NCBI GenBank assembly: GCA_002441445.1
Contig: DJWC01000023.1
Location: 1-17,168 of the forward strand
Length of the DNA: 17,168 bases
DNA from: Pusillimonas sp. UBA6240
GTDB lineage: Bacteria > Pseudomonadota > Gammaproteobacteria > Burkholderiales > Burkholderiaceae_B
Direction: 5' to 3'
In this document: piece by piece, positions 1-7,317 of the stretch
Layout of the letters: each line of letters opens with the position of its first letter
Numbering within the stretch: position 1 is the first letter of the stretch
The notes under the pieces: generated by a model
Databases searched by the model: none
Told to the model about the DNA's origin: nothing
Seen by the model: the letters and a program-made list of their open reading frames with translations, nothing else
Position numbers and translations under genes: made by a program

Positions 1-189
1 GACGTGGGCCGCATCTTCCGCGTCAGCGAGGCGCTGGAATACGGCATGGTCGGCATCAACGTCGGCATCATCGCCACCGAGCACGTGCCCTTCGGCGGCG
101 TCAAGCAGTCGGGCCTGGGCCGCGAAGGCTCGATATACGGCATGGACGACTTCATGGAAATGAAGTACGTCTGCCTGGGCGGCATCTAA
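1..189 (+). CDS. Aldehyde dehydrogenase, succinate-semialdehyde type, C-terminal fragment
   Basis: This is the last 62 codons of a gene that begins before the window. The frame is open from base 1 and stops at TAA 187-189. The tail contains PFGGVKQSGLGREGS followed by YGMDDFMEMKYVCLGG, the C-terminal signature of NAD(P)-dependent aldehyde dehydrogenases. The ending is closest to succinate-semialdehyde dehydrogenase (GabD), which usually ends in a KYLCLGG-like motif. The catalytic Cys and Glu lie outside the window, so the substrate cannot be settled. Beside a taurine locus, sulfoacetaldehyde or another short semialdehyde is possible, but the strong terminator at 245-288 separates it from tauA, so no functional link is shown. 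Confidence 0.9.
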   Translation, partial: DVGRIFRVSEALEYGMVGINVGIIATEHVPFGGVKQSGLGREGSIYGMDDFMEMKYVCLGGI

Positions 190-244
190 GCCCCGCGGCG
201 GGGCTGTTCCGGCATCCACGGGCGCGCCCGCGCCCGGCTTTCGC

Positions 245-288
245 AGCGCCTTGCGGCTCCTCGCCAGAGCCGCAAGGCGCTTTGTTTT
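245..288 (+). terminator. Rho-independent terminator of the aldehyde dehydrogenase gene
   Basis: A perfect 14-bp stem (GCGCCTTGCGGCTC at 246-259 with its complement at 267-280) encloses a 7-nt loop and is followed by TTTGTTTT. A flanking A245-T281 pair extends it to 15 bp. A smaller GC hairpin (189-194 with 200-205) starts at the stop codon of the upstream gene. Confidence 0.93.
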
Positions 289-349
289 GCCCCGCTCCGA
301 CCGCCGCCGGCGGATCGGCATTTACCCTTAAGCCGCGGATGCCCGCCCC

Positions 350-366
350 CGAGGCCCTGGGCCTCG
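350..366. repeat. 17-bp perfect palindrome upstream of tauA
   Basis: CGAGGCCC (350-357), a single T (358) and GGGCCTCG (359-366) form a perfect inverted repeat about 55 bp upstream of the first putative TauR half-site. It has no T tract, so it does not look like a terminator. It could be an operator for a second regulator, or chance in GC-rich DNA. Confidence 0.5.
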
Positions 367-421
367 AGACCGGCGTAAATCCAGCCTTTCCTTGAAAAAA
401 ATCAAAGCATTACCCCGCAAA

Positions 422-453
422 CTGGCTCTATCTAATAAAACCATCTGGCCCTA
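422..453 (+). promoter_or_regulatory. Putative TauR operator (direct repeat) and tauA promoter
   Basis: Two direct repeats, CTGGCTCTA (422-430) and CTGGCCCTA (445-453), have starts 23 bp apart. A matching pair with the same spacing lies upstream of tauX. The downstream half-site runs into a weak -35 (TAGTCG, 452-457), with a weak -10 (CACTAT, 475-480) 17 bp further on. A weak promoter overlapped by an activator site fits positive control. From memory, Rhodobacter capsulatus TauR binds direct repeats of the type CTGGACYTAA, which resembles these half-sites. Binding itself is inferred. Confidence 0.7.
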
Positions 454-548
454 GTCGGCCTTCCGGACTATGTGCACTATCCAATTCACACAGAGACACT
501 AATGATGCATCCTATAAACGGTGTCCTGCCACCTGACTGGAGAAAACC

Positions 549-1586
549 ATGGATCCTTTGTTTAGACGTGCTCGCAAGTTCGCCCTGCTCGGTATCGCCA
601 CGGCCGCCTTCGGCCTGGGTTCCTTCGGCGCGCAAGCGCAGACCAAAGTCGTAGTCGGCTATCAGCAAATCGTTGGTCCCTTCGTCAGCGCCATCGCCGA
701 CGGCAGCTTCGACAAGGCCGCGGCCGAGGCGGGCTACAAGATCGACTGGCGCCAATTCAGTTCCGCCGGCGACATTTCCAGCGCTTTCGCCTCGCGCGAC
801 GTGCCCATAGGGGTGCTGGGTTCCACCGGCATCACCGCCGCGGTCACCCGCGGCGTCAACATGGAACTATTCTGGATCCTGGACAACATCGGCAAGTCTG
901 AAGCGCTGGTCGCGCGCAACGGCTCGGGCATAGAAAAACCGCAAGATCTGGTCGGCAAGAAGGTGGGCGTGCCCTTTGTGTCGACGTCCCACTTCCACCT
1001 GCTGGTGGGCATGAACAAAGTGTGGAATGTCGATGCGAAAAAAGTCAACATCCTGAACATGCAGCCCCCGCAAATCGTGGCGGCCTGGCAGCGCGGCGAC
1101 CTGGATGCCGCCTATGTATGGCCTCCCGCCCTGACGGAGATCCAGAAAACCGGTAAAACCATCGCCGATTCCGAACAGATCGGCAAGCAGAGCGTTCCCA
1201 CTTTCGACGGCATCGTCGCCGACAAGGACTGGGCGGCAAAGAACCCCAAGTTCATGGCCGCATTCACCAAGGTCCTGGCCGATTCCTATCAAAAGTACAA
1301 CGCCGGCAGCGGCAAGCTGACCGCCGATTCGGCGGATATCAAAGGCATCAGCAAGATGATAGGCGGCAAGCCCGAAGACATTCTTTCGGCCTTGAATCTA
1401 CTGCTTTTCCCCGACGCCAAGGAACAGGCTTCCAAAACCTGGCTGGGCGGCGGCAAAGACAGCGGCGCCGTAAAGGCCTTGACTGAAAGCGCCCAGTTCC
1501 TGAAAGAGCAGCGCCAGATCGACAAGCCGCTCGCGGACTACACGCCTTTCGTCAATGCTTCCTATGCCGAGGCCGTCGCCAAATAA
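549..1586 (+). CDS. tauA: Taurine ABC transporter periplasmic binding protein TauA
   Basis: This 345-residue protein has the length and layout of TauA/SsuA-type sulfonate-binding proteins. A Sec signal peptide covers residues 1-30: basic N-terminus, hydrophobic core and AQA before the likely cleavage at Q31. The mature protein starts with a TKVVVGYQQ strand. It continues through motifs usual for the family, such as the loop around SSAGDISSAFASRDVPIGVLG and the region PQDLVGKKVGVPFVSTSHFH. The ATG at 549 has GGAGA five bases upstream. It should bind taurine in the periplasm and deliver it to TauBC, whose genes follow. A short hairpin between tauA and tauB may keep the binding protein mRNA more abundant than the rest. 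Other small sulfonates are possible ligands, but the tauR, tauXY and xsc neighbours favour taurine. Confidence 0.93.
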   Translation: MDPLFRRARKFALLGIATAAFGLGSFGAQAQTKVVVGYQQIVGPFVSAIADGSFDKAAAEAGYKIDWRQFSSAGDISSAFASRDVPIGVLGSTGITAAVTRGVNMELFWILDNIGKSEALVARNGSGIEKPQDLVGKKVGVPFVSTSHFHLLVGMNKVWNVDAKKVNILNMQPPQIVAAWQRGDLDAAYVWPPALTEIQKTGKTIADSEQIGKQSVPTFDGIVADKDWAAKNPKFMAAFTKVLADSYQKYNAGSGKLTADSADIKGISKMIGGKPEDILSALNLLLFPDAKEQASKTWLGGGKDSGAVKALTESAQFLKEQRQIDKPLADYTPFVNASYAEAVAK

Positions 1587-1624
1587 CGCAAGCGGCTGCC
1601 ACATCATCCAACACCCGACGCAGC

Positions 1625-1641
1625 GCGCCACGCCATGGCGC
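1625..1641 (+). other. Small hairpin between tauA and tauB
   Basis: GCGCCA (1625-1630) pairs with TGGCGC (1636-1641) across a 5-nt loop in the 87-bp tauA-tauB gap. There is no U tract. Hairpins after binding-protein genes often protect the upstream mRNA, and that role is inferred here. Confidence 0.4.
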
Positions 1642-1673
1642 CTGCGCGGCGATCCGTATCAAGGAGTCTACGC

Positions 1674-2498
1674 ATGACAGCACCCATGGGAAGCCTGAGC
1701 GTCCGCGGCGTCAACGTCACCTATCCCGCCTTGCAGCATGGCGGTTCCGTGGTGGCCTTAAAGGACGTCAACCTGGAAATCAACCCCGGGGATTTCGTCG
1801 TGGCGCTGGGCGCATCGGGCTGCGGCAAGACCACGCTGCTCAATTTGCTGGCCGGCTTTCTTTCCCCTACCCAGGGCAAGCTGCTGCTGAACGGCCAGCC
1901 CATCACAGGGCCGGGTTCGGACCGCGGCGTCGTGTTCCAGAAGCACGCCCTGCTGCCGTGGCTGAACGTCATGGAAAACACCGAGTTCGGGCTGAAGCTG
2001 CAGGGCGTGGACAAAAGCCGGCGGCGCACCATCGCCGCCCGCAATCTGGAATTGGTGGGCTTGAAGGATTTCCACCACCACATGATTTATCAGCTGTCCG
2101 GCGGCATGCAGCAGCGCGTGGGCATTGCGCGCGCCCTGACCTGCGACCCGGCCATGCTGCTCATGGACGAACCCATGGCGGCCCTGGATGCGCTGACGCG
2201 CGAAACCATCCAGGAGCTTCTGCTGGACGTCTGGCAGCATACCCACAAGATGTTTTTCTTCATCACGCATAGCGTGGAAGAAGCGCTTTTCCTGGGCTCG
2301 AGGCTGATCGTCATGTCGCCGCGCCCCGGCCGCATCACCAACACCTATGAGCTGGATTTCAATAAACGCTTTCTGGAAACGAGGGACGCCCGTGCTATCA
2401 AATCAAGTGCAGACTTCATCAAAATGCGCGAAACTATCCTCGGAATCATCTACGGCGACGAACGCGCAGCCGGACAACCGGAAATCATGCATGTTTAA
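1674..2498 (+). CDS. tauB: Taurine ABC transporter ATP-binding protein TauB
   Basis: This 274-residue ABC ATPase energises taurine import at the inner face of the membrane. The motifs appear in order: Walker A GASGCGKTT at residues 46-54, Q-loop Gln near 89, signature LSGGMQQR at 141-148, Walker B MLLMDEP at 161-167 and H-loop His near 199. These mark the nitrate/sulfonate/taurine (NrtD/SsuB/TauB) branch. I chose the ATG at 1674 because AAGGAG lies about seven bases upstream. An in-frame ATG at 1635 would add 13 residues but has no ribosome binding site and falls inside the intergenic hairpin. The 3' end overlaps the start of tauC by 8 bases, implying translational coupling. Confidence 0.94.
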   Translation: MTAPMGSLSVRGVNVTYPALQHGGSVVALKDVNLEINPGDFVVALGASGCGKTTLLNLLAGFLSPTQGKLLLNGQPITGPGSDRGVVFQKHALLPWLNVMENTEFGLKLQGVDKSRRRTIAARNLELVGLKDFHHHMIYQLSGGMQQRVGIARALTCDPAMLLMDEPMAALDALTRETIQELLLDVWQHTHKMFFFITHSVEEALFLGSRLIVMSPRPGRITNTYELDFNKRFLETRDARAIKSSADFIKMRETILGIIYGDERAAGQPEIMHV

Positions 2499-3318
2499 CA
2501 AGCTATTCCTGGCCAAGCCGGTCACCCCCGGCAAAGTATATGGCGCCCCCGGCGCCGGCTATAGCGGCTTCATCAGCCTGACGACCGCCGTCGTGCTGAT
2601 TGCGCTGTGGTTCCTGGTGACCAGCATGGGCTGGATCAAGCCCATCTTCCTGCCCTCGCCGTTCGCGGTCTACAACAAGTTCATCGAGGCCTGGACGGAG
2701 GGCGTGGCCAACTCCACGCTGCTGCAGCATACGATGACCAGCCTGGGCCGCGTAATGGGCGCCTTCTTTCTGGCCCTGGTCACGGCCGTGCCGATCGGCG
2801 TGCTGATGGGCGTGAACCGCCTGGTGCGCGGGGTATTCGACCCCATCATCGAGTTCTACCGGCCCCTGCCGCCGCTGGCCTATCTGCCGCTGGTCATCAT
2901 CTGGTTCGGCATCGGCGAGTTCCCCAAAGTGTTCCTGATCTACCTGGCCATTTTCGCTCCCATGGCCATTGCCGCACGGGCCGGCGTCAAGTCGGTATCG
3001 ATAGAGCAGATTCACGCCGCCTATGCCATGGGCGCCTCCAGCCGCCAGATCATTTCCCATGTGATCCTGAAGGCCGCCCTGCCCGAAATCTTCACCGGCA
3101 TGCGCATAGGCATAGGGGTGGGCTGGACGACTCTGGTGGCCGCGGAAATGGTGGCCTCGTCGCGCGGCCTGGGCTTCATGGTGCTGAACGCGGCCCAATA
3201 CCTGGCCAGCGATACCGTCATCATGGGCATTCTCGTCATCGGCTTCTTCGCGCTGATTTTCGACCTGCTGCTGCGCCATCTGGAAAAAGTGCTGATACCC
3301 TGGAAGGGTAAAGTCTGA
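2491..3318 (+). CDS. tauC: Taurine ABC transporter permease TauC
   Basis: This 275-residue integral membrane permease has several hydrophobic segments, for example residues 28-46, 90-108, 131-163, 200-220 and 243-262. The cytoplasmic EAA-type loop lies around residues 174-200 (HAAYAMGASSRQI, then LPEIFTGMR), where it contacts TauB. The family stretch EFYRPLPPLAYLPLVIIWFG (121-140) is characteristic of the SsuC/TauC/NrtB permeases. The ATG at 2491 overlaps the tauB stop (2496-2498). Upstream in-frame extension would run far into tauB and is not credible. It forms the membrane channel of the TauABC importer. Confidence 0.94.
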   Translation: MFNKLFLAKPVTPGKVYGAPGAGYSGFISLTTAVVLIALWFLVTSMGWIKPIFLPSPFAVYNKFIEAWTEGVANSTLLQHTMTSLGRVMGAFFLALVTAVPIGVLMGVNRLVRGVFDPIIEFYRPLPPLAYLPLVIIWFGIGEFPKVFLIYLAIFAPMAIAARAGVKSVSIEQIHAAYAMGASSRQIISHVILKAALPEIFTGMRIGIGVGWTTLVAAEMVASSRGLGFMVLNAAQYLASDTVIMGILVIGFFALIFDLLLRHLEKVLIPWKGKV

Positions 3319-3492
3319 CCCGGCCGCTCTGACCCGGCGGGCCGCTTGCCGGCGGTCCGCCATCCTCTCGCATCGGCGCCGCCAGGCCTTGCCCCTCCAC
3401 GGCAAGGCCGGAGGCATTTCGGGCTTCGGCTCCGGCTCTGGCCTCCCACTTTGGGCTCCGGCTTGCGGCAACCCCGCTGCGGCGGCGGCGCA
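3319..3492. other. GC-rich spacer between tauC and tauR
   Basis: I see no gene. The stretch is rich in imperfect GC repeats, such as GGCTCCGGCT recurring near 3430 and 3455, and in possible stems (GGAGGC near 3410 with GCCTCC near 3440) that could weaken read-through from tauC. There is no classical U-tailed terminator. A promoter for tauR follows. Confidence 0.45.
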
Positions 3493-3521
3493 TTGTTATT
3501 CGGATACAACCCAACTACACT
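3493..3521 (+). promoter_or_regulatory. Predicted sigma70 promoter of tauR
   Basis: TTGTTA (3493-3498) and TACACT (3516-3521) are separated by 17 bp in an AT-richer patch. This would give a start near 3528 and a leader of about 90 nt. No CTGGCYC direct repeat lies nearby, so autoregulation through that motif is not evident. Confidence 0.55.
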
Positions 3522-3616
3522 ATGTTTCCGGGACAGGCCCGCGGCAGGGGCGCCGACCGCGGGGCAGCGGCGCTTCCGGCGACGGCTCGTCCGGCTTCAT
3601 GTTCATGGAAAACGAG

Positions 3617-5131
3617 ATGCACGCGCCCACCCCCCCCAGTTCGGCCGTCTTATGGCCTTCCCTCTTTGAACGCGTCGGCGATTCCAGCCTGAGCCTGCAG
3701 GGGCGCATACGCCAGATGCTGGTATCGGCCATATTGTCCGGCCATCTGCCCCCGGGCGCCTCGGTGCCATCCAGCCGCCTGCTTGCCGACAGCCTGGGCA
3801 TCGCGCGCAACACCGTGGTTTTCGCCTACCAGCAACTGGTGGCCGAGGGCTATCTGGTATCGCGCGAACGCAGCGGGCATTTCGTCGCCGACGATGTCCT
3901 GAAGAACCATGTCGGCGGGCAGCGGCTCGCCGCCGACAGCGGCCCGGCGGACTATGCGAAAGTCGGCTGGAGCCAGCGGATGGTGTTCCATCCGTCCCGG
4001 CAGCGCAATATCGTCAAGCCGGAAAACTGGCAAAGCCAGCCCTACCCTTTCGTCTATGCCCAGTTCGATGCCGGCATGTTTCCGACGGCCGAATGGCGGG
4101 AATGCTGTACCCGGGCCCTGTCGGTCCTGGACATACGCAGCTGGGCTCCGGACCTGATCACCAACGACGACCCCGCGCTGATCGAAGAAATCCGCAGCCA
4201 GGTATTGCCGCGCCGCGGCGTATGGGCGTCAAAAGAGGAGATCGTCATCACGGTGGGGGCCCAGCACGCCCTGTATCTGCTCGCCGACCTGCTCATACAT
4301 AACCACACCATCATCGGCATAGAAGATCCGGGCTACCCCGACGCCCGCAATACCTTCGCGCACCGCTCGGAAAGGCTGATGCCTCTGCCGGTGGATGGCG
4401 AAGGGCTGCGCATCACGCCCGCATTGAAGGAATGCGACTATATCTTCGTAACGCCCAGCCACCAGTGCCCGACCAGCGTCACCATGCCGCTGGAGCGGCG
4501 CGAAGCCCTGCTGGCTCTGGCCGCGCAGTCGGACACCATCATCATCGAGGACGACTACGAAACCGAAAACCGCTACAACAGCCATCCCACGCCTGCGCTG
4601 AAAAGCCTGGACAAGCACGGCCGCGTAATCTATGTGGGCAGTCTTTCCAAAAGCTTCGCGCCGGGATTGCGCATCGGCTACATCGTCGCGCCGCAAGAGC
4701 TCACCCATGAGCTGCGCGCGCTGCGCCGCTTGATGCTGCGGCACCCGTCCGCATACATACAAAGGGCGTTCTCCCTGTTTATTTCACTGGGCCATTACCA
4801 TTCCCTGCTGAGGCGGCTGTCGCATCAGTACGCCGAACGCGCCCAGGCGCTGACCGAAGCCTTCGGCGCCTTCCTGCCCGAATTCGAACTGGTGCCCATC
4901 AGCGGGGGCTCGTCCTGCTGGGTCAAGGCGCCCCCGGGCACGGATACGCAGGAACTGGCCCGGGCGGCCTTGAAGCAAGGCGTGGTGATCGAGCCCGGCC
5001 ATGTGTTCTATCACCGTCCCAGCGCCGCCAACAACAACTATATACGCATGGGGTTCGCGTCCATAGGCAAGGAAAGCATCCCCGCCGGCATCGAGCAGCT
5101 GGCGCAGGTATACAGGAGCTTGAATGGTTGA
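3617..5131 (+). CDS. tauR: MocR/GntR-type PLP-dependent regulator TauR
   Basis: This roughly 504-residue protein has the MocR architecture. A GntR winged helix-turn-helix covers about residues 28-90 (IRQMLVSAILSGHLPPGASV, then RNTVVFAYQQLVAEGYL). A fold-type I aminotransferase domain fills the rest. The PLP lysine sits in SLSKSFAPGLRIGY (about K345), and the PLP ring-binding aspartate region is IIEDDYE. Such proteins sense amines or amino acids through PLP, and TauR activates taurine genes in other proteobacteria. The start is uncertain: 3617 has GGAAAACGAG just upstream, while in-frame ATGs at 3605 and 3599 are alternatives. The frame stays open back to 3389, but that stretch covers the promoter. 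It is probably the activator of tauABC and tauXY through the shared direct repeats. Confidence 0.88.
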   Translation: MHAPTPPSSAVLWPSLFERVGDSSLSLQGRIRQMLVSAILSGHLPPGASVPSSRLLADSLGIARNTVVFAYQQLVAEGYLVSRERSGHFVADDVLKNHVGGQRLAADSGPADYAKVGWSQRMVFHPSRQRNIVKPENWQSQPYPFVYAQFDAGMFPTAEWRECCTRALSVLDIRSWAPDLITNDDPALIEEIRSQVLPRRGVWASKEEIVITVGAQHALYLLADLLIHNHTIIGIEDPGYPDARNTFAHRSERLMPLPVDGEGLRITPALKECDYIFVTPSHQCPTSVTMPLERREALLALAAQSDTIIIEDDYETENRYNSHPTPALKSLDKHGRVIYVGSLSKSFAPGLRIGYIVAPQELTHELRALRRLMLRHPSAYIQRAFSLFISLGHYHSLLRRLSHQYAERAQALTEAFGAFLPEFELVPISGGSSCWVKAPPGTDTQELARAALKQGVVIEPGHVFYHRPSAANNNYIRMGFASIGKESIPAGIEQLAQVYRSLNG

Positions 5132-5214
5132 AAGGCGGCCGCCGAGGCTGCGTCATACTACGCCATACATGGTGGGCGGGGCCTGCGCCATTCTTCGTAC
5201 CTGGCTATGAAAGG

Positions 5215-5249
5215 GCCCCGAAGCGGGATAGTGCATCCCGCTTCGGGGC
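5215..5249. terminator. Bidirectional hairpin between convergent tauR and tauY
   Basis: A perfect 15-bp stem (GCCCCGAAGCGGGAT, 5215-5229, with its complement at 5235-5249) surrounds the loop AGTGC. It sits in the 185-bp gap between two converging genes. The T run is short on both strands (CCTTTC on the minus side), so it is a weak or Rho-assisted terminator serving both genes. Confidence 0.75.
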
Positions 5250-5316
5250 TGAAGCCGACAGGCTGCGCTGGCGGCGGCAAACTGCGTCTTTCGGGCCGCA
5301 GCTTGCCTTGCGGGGA

Positions 5317-6732
5317 TCAGAGCTTTTCGTCGCGCAAGTAGTAATACTTGTACAGCATGGCCTGGCCCAGGCGGCGGAACGGCGCGAACAGGTGGCCGGG
5401 CAAAGGCGAGTTGTAGATGGGCAAATCCCACTGCTTGCCGTCTTTGCCCACGACACGCTCGGCCAGCCGGCGGCCGGCGTTCGCCGAAGACGCGACGCCG
5501 TTGCCGCCGTAGCCGAAGGCATAGAACACCTGCTCCTTCGGGTCCGGCTGCGTGATCCGCGGCATCATGTCGTGGCTGACATCCACCCAGCCCCACCATG
5601 AATAGGCGATGGGAATGCCGCGCAGGCTGGGGAATTTTCTGTACAGCCCTTCTTTCAGCAATTCCAGATGGCGCGGATTCTGCGCATCCGCCCCCGTCAC
5701 CGAGCTGCGGCTGCCGATTTGCATGGAGCCATCGGGCAACAGGCGATAATAGAAGCGCAGGGTACGCGTATCGGTGATGAAAGTCGTGCTCTTCAAGCCC
5801 GCTTTCGCCCTTTCTTCGGGCGTCAGCACGCGGGTCACCATGGAATTGGACAAGATGGGCATGATCTTGTTCGACAGCAGCTTGTGCAGGCCCTGGGGCG
5901 TGTAGCCGCCGGTCGCGACCGCCACGCGCCGCGCCCGCACCACGCCGCCCGGCGTGCGCAAATGATGCACGCCATTGATGGTGTCCCAGCCCAGCACCGG
6001 GCTGGCCGGGTGGATCTTCACCCCCAGCGCGCGCGCCTTGCGGATATAGCCGAAAGCCAGCTTCAGCGGATGCACGCCCACGCCGTCCGGTTCGTGCAGC
6101 GCGCCCGCCGCTTCCTGATCGGCCGCATAGCGTTCGAACAGTTCTTCGCGGCTCAGCATGCGCGTGTCATAGCCGAAGATATCCCTCATGACGCGGCATT
6201 CGTTTTCCAGGAAGGCCATCTTCTTCTGGCGGTGAGCCACATACAGGTGGCCGCCCGGCTGCGCGTCGCAGTCTATGGTGTCGACCAGGCTCTTCCAGTA
6301 ATCGAAGCCTTGGTGTATTTCGGCATCCAGCCGCTTGGCCACATCCAGCCCCCAGCGCTTTATCCATTGGGAGCGGTACAGCCTGCCCGACGCGTTCTGG
6401 CCCTGGCCGCCATTGCGGCTGGTGCAGCCCCACACCACCCGGTTGGCTTCCAGCACGACCGCCCGGACGCCATGCTCCTGCGCCAGGTTCAGCGCCGTGA
6501 CCAGCCCGGTAAAGCCCGAGCCTATGACGACGACATCCGCGTCGAAGTCCTGAGTGACCGGCCCGTCGTCTTCCGGCGGTGGGCCGGCGGTGGCCACCCA
6601 GTAGGTGGGCGCATAAGCCTGCCCGTGGCCGGTCTTGCTGACCAGCGGATCATAGAGGGGATCGTAGGCGCTTTCTTTGAAAGACCCCGAGCCCGAAGAC
6701 GAGGAACCGTCAACTGCAGGAATGGATGCCAT
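5317..6732 (-). CDS. tauY: Taurine dehydrogenase large subunit TauY (FAD-dependent oxidoreductase)
   Basis: This is a DAO-family flavoprotein of about 471 residues. The FAD-binding GxGxxG motif is VVVIGSGFTG near residues 67-76, with the ribose-binding acid in VVLEANRV about 25 residues later. RNGGQGQNASG follows, and the C-terminal AFGYGGNGVASS is typical of amine/glycine oxidases of this type. Paired with the small NTF2-like TauX just upstream, it matches the two-subunit taurine dehydrogenase known from Paracoccus, which oxidatively deaminates taurine to sulfoacetaldehyde. I chose the ATG at 6732 because GGAG lies five bases upstream. The ATG at 6735 overlaps it, and one at 6783 has no ribosome binding site. 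A related role such as gamma-glutamylputrescine oxidase is less likely given xsc and tauABC beside it. Confidence 0.85.
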   Translation of the reverse strand: MASIPAVDGSSSSGSGSFKESAYDPLYDPLVSKTGHGQAYAPTYWVATAGPPPEDDGPVTQDFDADVVVIGSGFTGLVTALNLAQEHGVRAVVLEANRVVWGCTSRNGGQGQNASGRLYRSQWIKRWGLDVAKRLDAEIHQGFDYWKSLVDTIDCDAQPGGHLYVAHRQKKMAFLENECRVMRDIFGYDTRMLSREELFERYAADQEAAGALHEPDGVGVHPLKLAFGYIRKARALGVKIHPASPVLGWDTINGVHHLRTPGGVVRARRVAVATGGYTPQGLHKLLSNKIMPILSNSMVTRVLTPEERAKAGLKSTTFITDTRTLRFYYRLLPDGSMQIGSRSSVTGADAQNPRHLELLKEGLYRKFPSLRGIPIAYSWWGWVDVSHDMMPRITQPDPKEQVFYAFGYGGNGVASSANAGRRLAERVVGKDGKQWDLPIYNSPLPGHLFAPFRRLGQAMLYKYYYLRDEKL

Positions 6733-6811
6733 CATGACTCCGAATATAGGCAAACAGGCCGGCGTCCGGCGCGCCGAGTGCATCGGGCGCCATGGCCGGA
6801 AAAACCACGCA

Positions 6812-7204
6812 TCAGGCCTTGGCGGGCAGATGCGGGCGATTCTTGCGGAATGCGTTCTTCAACACGATTTTTCCGTCGCGGAACTCCAGCAGGTCGACCA
6901 TATTGGCCTCGATGCGCGAGCCATCGGCCGCCGTGCCGGTGAAGGTGGATTCCATCACGCCGCGATCGCCGCAGCCCCAGCACTTGGCGTTCAGCCACTG
7001 GGCGTCCGGGATGGTCTGCCAGGCGGCTTCGAAGGCCTTGCGCACGGCCTGCTTGCCCTGGTGGCGCGCGCCGCAGGCATCCGGGCCGGCGACGGTTTCA
7101 AATACACAGTCCTCGTGCATGAACGACATCAGGGCGTCGATGTCATGGCGATTCCACGCATCGCCGAAGGCCCGGATGGTCTCGATCAATTGCTCATTGG
7201 ACAT
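6812..7204 (-). CDS. tauX: Taurine dehydrogenase small subunit TauX (NTF2/SnoaL-like)
   Basis: This 130-residue protein has an NTF2/SnoaL-like fold pattern. An N-terminal helix (IETIRAFGDAWNRHDIDALM) leads to MHEDCVFET, then GKQAVRKAFEAAW and a C-terminal sheet region ending in DLLEFRDGKIV. It lies directly upstream of tauY in the same orientation, with a gap of about 80 bases, as in tauXY of taurine-degrading bacteria. The ATG at 7204 is preceded by AGGAGAA at good spacing. The same frame stays open to 7507, but that extension crosses the putative TauR operator and reads as low-complexity sequence, so I rejected it. The subunit's exact contribution to electron transfer or stability is not evident from sequence. 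Confidence 0.82.
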   Translation of the reverse strand: MSNEQLIETIRAFGDAWNRHDIDALMSFMHEDCVFETVAGPDACGARHQGKQAVRKAFEAAWQTIPDAQWLNAKCWGCGDRGVMESTFTGTAADGSRIEANMVDLLEFRDGKIVLKNAFRKNRPHLPAKA

Positions 7205-7284
7205 TAAGTTCTCCTGTTGATTTACGATAAGCGCATGCGCACTCGGCAAGATAGCTGTAAGGTATGGGATAGGACCCCGGCGGT

Positions 7285-7317
7285 CTAGAGCCAGTCGCAA
7301 CGTTTCGCATGAGCCAG
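7285..7317 (-). promoter_or_regulatory. Putative TauR operator (direct repeat) and tauXY promoter
   Basis: On the minus strand, CTGGCTCAT (7317-7309) and CTGGCTCTA (7294-7286) are direct repeats with starts 23 bp apart, the spacing seen upstream of tauA. The second half-site is identical to the first tauA half-site. It runs into a weak -35 (TAGACC, 7287-7282), with TACCTT (7264-7259) 17 bp further on, the same geometry as at tauA. A leader of about 50 nt to the tauX ATG would result. Confidence 0.72.

Larger units (their letters stand above)
190..548. other. Intergenic region upstream of tauA (359 bp)
   Basis: I see no gene here. From left to right it holds a small hairpin on the upstream stop codon, the terminator at 245-288, a 17-bp perfect palindrome at 350-366, the putative TauR direct repeats at 422-453 and an AT-richer tauA leader. 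The tauA ribosome binding site GGAGA lies at 539-543. Confidence 0.8.

Noticed and set aside
5668..6942. Long plus-strand open frame opposite tauY
   Set aside because: The product is Arg/His/Ala-rich without any motif, and tauY on the minus strand has clear FAD-binding and family motifs.
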